A stretch of 64,000 nucleotides of DNA, taken from Flaccisagitta enflata (Eukaryota > Chaetognatha > Sagittoidea > Aphragmophora). Below are positions 58,509 through 64,000 of this stretch, one piece after another; position 1 is the stretch's first letter, and each line of letters begins with the position of its first letter. Made by a program: the position numbers and the translations under genes. The notes beneath the pieces are model-generated. The model was not told the origin of the DNA. It saw only the letters and a list, made by a program, of their open reading frames with translations, and did not search any database. The stretch lies in NCBI GenBank assembly GCA_965153355.1, contig OZ231126.1:30628001-30692000 (forward strand), in the 5' to 3' direction.

Positions 58509-59969
58509 GACATATTCGAGAGAAACATATCGACCGTAGAGACACCTGAGCTTTGCGTTTAAAAATTTATATGGCGACGTAAGACTTTTTGCCTACCTTT
58601 CCGGCCGTCCAGCAGGTTCCGCGAATAATTGTGTGTCCTTCGTATTGTATCCTACGCGGAAGGCCACCTCTCACAACTGAACACTTGATAGTTTACCGTT
58701 GAGCAAATTAAGCTTTTTATTTTTCTATCGGGAAAACGTTTTCTAACGCGGAGCAGCGGGTTTAGATCGCTACGCCACTGCTGTTTCACGATTTCGAATC
58801 AGGTCTCTTCGTCTCGGTTGCTAACGCACATGCCTTTAACGGAAGTTGCCATACGTGCAAGCGCATCTGTAAGATTATGTTTGTCCATCTGTTGGTTGGT
58901 TGGTCTGTCACATATTTGCCATGATTAAGTAAGTCATTCCACTCAGAACACATGTTTGCATTGGTCATTTTACAGATTGGCTGTATAGATAACTAATTTA
59001 AACATAATGAATCTTTAATCACATATCAGTTAGATTTTACTAGATCAGGTTTCAAGGGACTGGATAAAATTGCGGCCTGTAGCTAATCTGCTTTTTCGCC
59101 AATATATGATATTGCAGATACTATCTAGGCAATCATGCCTTCATTGCAGGTGTGTGTGATAGAAGAGGAGCTCCACTGTATTCCAAACTAATTGTTTGTG
59201 TTTTTGGTTTTGCTGTACATTTATTAGCTACCATTTTCTATTGTTTGTGGCTCACATGTCTCCTTTTAGATTTTGTCGCATGTCTTGTTACGTGAGAAAG
59301 GTTTCTGTCTAGCTGTCAACGAAAACGCGACTTGTATCTCTTGAAATAAGACTTGGAGCAAGTAAAGGGAAAAAAGTTCATTCAGTCACTTTTTGATCAA
59401 TTTTTCGCATCAAGATATTTACTATGAACCAAAAAAATGTTTTCACATGCTTAAAAGAAGCATATAGCACACCCCCTCAAAAAATAGGTCCGCAGTTAGC
59501 CGTTTTATAGCGAAGGGAACAGTTGATACAATGAGGAACGCCAGGTAATTTTAAATTGTGCGTGAGAATTTTTTTAAAAGACCAATTTTCTGTCACTGTC
59601 AGCGATACGATTTTGGCCATTTGATCCATTTTTTCCCCGAAATGTGTTAATTATGTTAATAGTTGCCTGAGATAATTTTTTCCACCTTAATATATGCAAT
59701 TTTGTATCACTCATTTAAAAAAAAATTAACTCTGCTGAGGCCAAGTTACAAAAGAAAATCATAAAATCGTAGTGTACAACTTATTATTTTTATTTACGAT
59801 ACTTCTCGTCAGAGTTAAGCTATGAAATTTTAACTGGTGTTAGGGAACATGCTCAACTACTTGCGTGTCAATTTTCATGATCCTAGGCAAATTTTAAGTA
59901 TCGCTTTTCCTCCTTTGATTCCAAAATCCATGCTAAAAAGGAGTTTTCGAAAAAAAGATTTTTCATCTT

Positions 59970-60110
59970 GAAAATAACAAATCTGTAAAACGGTCAAACT
60001 TTTTGCATTCTTAAAAACATACGACGCGAGATATACTAATTTTTAAGCGTCGTATGTTTTTGTTTTTTTCATATTTGCGTTTTTTATGCAAATTTGTTAT
60101 TTTCAGTGAG
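59970..60110. other. fold-back palindrome
   Basis: AAACATACGACGC pairs with GCGTCGTATGTTT (loop 19). Outer arms pair CTTGAAAATAACAAAT with ATTTGTTATTTTCAGTGAG. Probably the centre of a worn fold-back MITE. Confidence 0.6.
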
Positions 60111-60369
60111 CATGATTTGGAGTGATTTTTTGCTCCTTCGAAAAAGCGAGCTGATGGTGAAATGGTTTGTGTGGTGGCTGGATATCTGATGGACATTGAG
60201 CCTCAATTTTCATAATCAAGCTGTATGTTGTCAGCATAAATGCAAATCTATCATTTTCGCTTGTTCGAATACATGCTTGCATGCTTGTTTTTGTGCTTAC
60301 ATGCTTGTAAAAACTAAAAGAAATTAAGGGAAAAAGAGAGAAAAAGATGGAGGAAAAAATAGAAAAAGA

Positions 60370-60399
60370 AATGAAAAAAGAAAGAAAGAAAGAGAGAAA

Positions 60400-60431
<32 letters not shown>

Positions 60432-60530
60432 AAGAAAGAAAGAAAAAAAGAAAGAAAGAAAAAGAAAGAAAGAAAGAAAAAGAAGAAAGAAAGAAAGAAA
60501 TAAAGATATCAGACAAAAGAAAAGAGAAAG
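60370..60530. repeat. (GAAA)n microsatellite
   Basis: GAAA units with variants. A second patch is at 60728-60785. Confidence 0.94.
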
Positions 60531-60657
60531 AATGAAAAAGCATTGAAACAAGTAATGGCGGCAGAGGCGCCCAACCTTTATTCACACACTCCCTCCCCCC
60601 CACACACACATGCAAGCATCAGATCATTTTTTGACGCGCGTCCACAGACTAATGGTA

Positions 60658-60727
60658 TGACTGATGGACAGACGGACGGATGGACGAACAGACAAAGCCT
60701 CTAATAGAGTCGCGGGTCCGCAACTAA
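60658..60727 (+). mobile_element. HINE-like 3' fragment
   Basis: A GACGGACGGATGGACG tract, then CTCTAATAGAGTCGCGGGTC and CGCAACTAAG. The hairpin arms differ by one base (GTCGCG against CGCAAC), a G:T-tolerant intermediate between subfamilies. Confidence 0.52.
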
Positions 60728-60878
60728 GAAATAAAGAAATATAGATAGAAAGAAAGAAAAAGAAATGAAAGAAAGAAAGAAAACAAAAAGATAAATAATA
60801 AGAACAAAATTCAACCTATAGATGCATCCTTTGCTTTTCCTTCCCCAGGACCGAGCCCTTTTACAGATCGTACTCCAA

Positions 60879-60879
<1 letters not shown>

Positions 60880-60958
<79 letters not shown>
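60880..60958. repeat. (TA)n microsatellite
   Basis: About 35 TA units flanked by inverted AAGAATATAT/ATATATTCTTG. Confidence 0.97.
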
Positions 60959-60960
<2 letters not shown>

Positions 60961-61199
60961 CTTGCTGATCTGCTGCGAGCTTTGAAGATTGGTATTGAGG
61001 CCATTTTGGGCCCAAAACAGGCCAAAAATTGGGTTAAAATTGCCAAAATTTGCAATTTCATCTAAAGAAATCATTGTTAATCGAATCTTGTTGTTGTTTA
61101 AACTCAATCCAGTCGTAATGAGTACAAATATTTTCATTGAAAGCTTTTGACACTGATACCAGAACCAAACCATCACTGTTTCATAGTTTGATAACTATA

Positions 61200-61940
61200 A
61201 CAGCAGTTTTGAAACATCAATTGCCTGAAAAACTGTGAAAAAAGTCATTTTTGCGGCAATTTACGGCAATAGATAACATTGGATGATGATGGCTTTCACT
61301 TGACTTTTGACTTAAATATGTCTCAGAGTCAAACCATTACTGTTTAACCATTTGCCCCTTCCGCAGCTGTTTTTTAACATCAACAACATGAAAAACTGTA
61401 ACAATGGCTATTTTAACGGCATTTTACGGCAAATATGACACTGAATGGCAAAAGCTTCATGCGATTTTTGGCATGAGCTTGTCTAAAAGCCGAACTAACA
61501 CTGTTTCACTGTTTGATAACTATAATAGCAGTTTTTGAACATCAAAAACCTGAAAAACTGTGAAAATAGCCATTTTTACGGCATTTTACGGCAAAAAATG
61601 ACCCTGAATCATGACAACTTCACTTGATTTTTGGCATGATCATGTCTCAGAGTCAAGCAAATACTGTTTGAGCATTAGTAACCTTTAACAGCTGTTTTGA
61701 AATACCAACAACCTGAAAAACTGTGAAAATGGCCATCTCTATGGCATTTTATGGCAAAAAATGACACTGGATGATGATGGCTTCACTTGAATTTTGGCAT
61801 GAATATGTCTCAGAGTCAAACTATTACTGTTTGACCGTTTTGCCACCTATTTCAGCTGTTTGTGAACATGAAAATCCTGAAAAATGGTCAAAAAAGCCCT
61901 TTTTACGGCATTTTACGGCATTTTACGGCTCTGTGTGGAC
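61200..61940. repeat. tandem ~163-bp repeat
   Basis: CCTGAAAAACTGTGAAAA recurs near 61225, 61390, 61550, 61710 and 61875 with TTTTACGGCATTTTACGGCA after it and TGTCTCAGAGTCAAACTATT further on. No frame is kept. Confidence 0.82.
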
Positions 61941-62040
61941 AATTCTTTTCCGAACTTTTCATGACTTCTATACAATATGTGTGATTGGTTTAGGGCAAAA
62001 AATTTGCACTTTGACCAAAATTCCCAAATAGCCTAGGGTT

Positions 62041-62970
62041 AACATACATAAATCACTGTGTTCTGGGTTGTGTGACATACATCGGAGAAAACTGTGTAGT
62101 GTGACGTACATTGGAGAATTCTTGGCTGTGTGACATACATTGAATAAAACTGGGTTGTGTGACATACATCGGAGAATTCTGGGTTGTGTGACATACATCA
62201 GTGAACACTGGATGGTGTGACATACATCTGAGAATTCTGGGCTGTGTGACATACATTGGAGAAAACTGGGTGGTGTAACATACATTGGAGAATTCTGGGC
62301 TGTGTGACATACATCAGGGAAAACTGGGTGGTGTGACATGCATAGGAGAATTCTGGGCTGTGTGACATACATTGGAGAAAACTGGGTGGTGTGACATACA
62401 TTGAAGAATTATAGGCTGTGGGACATACATCGGAGAAAACTGGGTGGTGTGACATACATCGGAGAATTCTGGGCTGTGTGACATACATTGGAGAAAACTG
62501 GGTGGTGTGACATACATTGGAGAATTCTGGGCTGTGTGACATACATCGGAGAAAACTGGGTGGTGTGACATACATCGGAGAATTCTGGGTTGTGTGACAT
62601 ACATCGGAGAAAACTGGATGGTAAGACATACACTGGAGAATTTTGGGCTGTGTGACATACATCGGAGAAAACTGGGTGGTGTGACATACATCGGAGAAAA
62701 CTGGGTGGTGTGACATACATCGGAGACATCTAGGCTGTGTGACATACATCGGAGAAAACTGGATAGTGTGACATACATCTGAGAATTCTGGGCTCTGTGA
62801 CACACATCGGAGAAAACTGGGTGGTGTGACATACATTGGAGAAAACTGGATAGTGTGACATACATCTGAGAATTCTGGGCTCTGTGACACACATCGGAGA
62901 AAACTGGGTGGTGTGACATACATCGGAGAAAACTGGGTGGTGTGACATACATCAGAGAATTCTGCGTTGT
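62041..62970. repeat. 29-bp tandem repeat, ~32 units
   Basis: GTGTGACATACATCGGAGAA units repeat every 29 bp, ending in either TTCTGGGCT or AACTGGGTG in frequent alternation (58-bp double unit). All three minus-strand frames stay open because the unit has no stop there. Outlying units are at 63087-63165. Confidence 0.94.
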
Positions 62971-63207
62971 GGTATTATACAGAAATGAGTAGCTTTTGAA
63001 TGTTTTATTTTGTTAATAAATAAAAAATATGTTAAGTCTTTTTTAAATGATATTTTTCTAAAGTTTTTTGTAAGATACTTTTTGTTGCACATTTCATACA
63101 TTGGAGAAAACTGGATGGTGTGACATACATACAGGAGAAAACTGTTCTGCAAGTGTGACATACACAGACGAACGAACGAACGAGCGGAGAAATCTGTGGA
63201 ACTTAGG

Positions 63208-63229
63208 TGTTCCACTATCGTGGAACACA
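63208..63229. other. short hairpin before a HINE-like start
   Basis: GTGTTCCA pairs with TGGAACAC around CTATCG, ending exactly where the next element begins with AACAAGG. Confidence 0.5.
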
Positions 63230-63450
63230 ACAAGGCCGGAAACATGCTACCTTAATTGCGTGCGACTGGACAGGGGGCATATTTGAGGTCAGTGGAGCAT
63301 TTGGGCAGGAGCAGTTTGGTAAAAAACCTCATAAATGCCGAGAAAGTAAATTGTGACAGATGGACAGACTGACCAATGGATGGAGTGACAGACCAACAGA
63401 CATATGGACCAACATTTCAGGGTGTAGATTCACGTAGCACCCAGCTAAAA
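63229..63450 (+). mobile_element. HINE-like element, long form, worn
   Basis: AACAAGGCCGGAAACATGCT, TTGCGTGCGACTGGACAGGG, CATATTTGAGGTCAGTGGAG, CATTTGGGCAGGAGCAGTTT, a GACC/GACAGACC tract, and the end CACGTAGCACCCAGCTAAAA. It sits in the collagen gene, about 200 bp before the 63-bp exon. Confidence 0.58.
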
Positions 63451-63648
63451 ATGAAAGCAATACCAGATTTGCGCCAAATGGAAATAGTATCCAAGTCAAA
63501 GATTACAATGATTTGCGATTTTAATGATTCATGGGTAAAAGTATCCAAGACAAAGTGCGTCTTTTTTCATCTGCGTGGTACCAATTGTCCCAGTATCATG
63601 AACAACATTGAAATAACATTAATTCAAAATGGTGGAATTGGTTTTCAG

Positions 63649-63711
63649 GTGTTCCTGGACAGCATGGAGCCAGAGGAGATCCAGGAGAGAAAGGACAAAG
63701 AGGAGAAAAAG
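63649..63711 (+). CDS. collagen triple-helix exon (63 bp)
   Basis: The exon starts after GGTTTTCAG and ends before GTGAGT. Read in phase 1 (a Gly codon split at each end) it gives seven Gly-X-Y triplets, starting G-V-P, G-Q-H, G-A-R, G-D-P and ending G-E-K. Lengths that are multiples of 9 bp with split Gly codons are a hallmark of collagen genes. It joins in frame with the next exon at 63816. The gene continues past the right edge, and upstream exons must lie left of the HINE-like element at 63.2 kb. Confidence 0.88.
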
Positions 63712-63815
63712 GTGAGTATCTAACTGGTTGTGTTGTTGAAATGATAAGAATAATCTAAAATTGCTGTTAGACTAATAACATAAACAACATTGGATAAAAT
63801 ATAAACTCAATTCAG

Positions 63816-63914
63816 GTCCGCAAGGAGGAGAAGGCAATCCTGGACCAATTGGAGCCAGGGGGGAGCAAGGACCAAGAGGATTAAGAGGAGAAAGAGGAGA
63901 AGATGGAGGAAGAG
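63816..63914 (+). CDS. collagen triple-helix exon (99 bp)
   Basis: The exon follows AACTCAATTCAG and ends before GTGAGT. It codes for eleven Gly-X-Y triplets without interruption, including G-E-Q, G-P-R, G-L-R, G-E-R and G-E-D. It is phase 1 at both ends, like the preceding exon, from which it is separated by a 104-bp intron. 99 bp is one of the standard fibrillar-collagen exon sizes, but the type (fibrillar or basement-membrane-like) cannot be settled from two exons. The charged triplets GER/GEK are typical of triple-helix-stabilising motifs. Confidence 0.9.
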
Positions 63915-64000
63915 GTGAGTACTGTTGTGGCTGGTATATTGTCAGGAATTTTGGTACTGATAATTTACTGCTGTTTAACGCCATTTATCAAGCCTTTATA

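Noticed and set aside
62041-62952. Minus-strand frames of 200-240 codons with a Cys-Met-Ser-His pattern
   Set aside because: All three frames are open because the 29-bp unit lacks stops; no start context, splice site or frame preference.
62041-62970. CRISPR array
   Set aside because: The 29-bp unit length is suggestive, but the units are head-to-tail without unique spacers and the genome is eukaryotic.
63376-63723. Plus-strand 115-codon frame ending in the collagen region
   Set aside because: It crosses a HINE-like element and reads the collagen exon out of the Gly-X-Y frame; the splice-bounded frame is the convincing one.

Overview
This window is eukaryotic, and almost certainly from a non-model metazoan, probably a marine invertebrate. 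The evidence is: a pair of fibrillar-collagen-type Gly-X-Y exons of 63 and 99 bp with GT/AG splice sites; a large exon coding for Ig-like and EGF-like extracellular domains; a degenerate TTAGGG/CCCTAA array (the metazoan telomere motif); very heavy microsatellite content; and many short dispersed repeats with an ACGG/GTCC tetranucleotide tract next to a terminal hairpin. That last architecture is known for the Helentron-associated (HINE, DINE-1/pearl/CvA-like) elements described in molluscs and insects. I cannot name the species. Most of the window is repeat; convincing coding sequence is only about 6 kb.

Layout: 0-9 kb is microsatellites, a pogo/Tigger-like MITE, HINE-like elements and a 1.2 kb ATAGGTAATT/ATAGGTCATT minisatellite. 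9-20 kb holds two pairs of inverted dispersed repeats (9.5/19.7 kb and 12.6/17.9 kb), a fold-back palindrome and several HINE-like copies. 22.4-25 kb is a higher-order array of telomere-like blocks in both orientations. 28.8-32.4 kb (minus strand) is the best gene: one 3.5 kb exon for an unrecognised Ig/EGF/multi-pass membrane protein with a 21-residue tandem-repeat tail. 32.4-36.8 kb, just upstream of that exon, is packed with TA-flanked fold-back MITEs, one inserted inside another. 38.2 kb has a small terminal-exon candidate, followed by a 566-bp unit present three times. 40.9-43.0 kb (plus strand) has three exons of a transposase-like protein whose introns are almost all microsatellite. 43-62 kb is mostly microsatellite, HINE-like elements, two more fold-back MITEs, and one small possible exon at 54.0 kb. 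61-63.2 kb has a ~163-bp tandem repeat and a 29-bp tandem repeat. 63.65-63.91 kb has two collagen exons of a gene that continues off the right edge.

The genes show no sign of working as one system. The most unusual signals are (i) HINE-like subfamilies whose 5' box and 3' hairpin change together, (ii) a clan of near-full-length palindromic MITEs clustered around the orphan membrane-protein gene, (iii) the orphan membrane protein itself, and (iv) the bidirectional telomere-like array.
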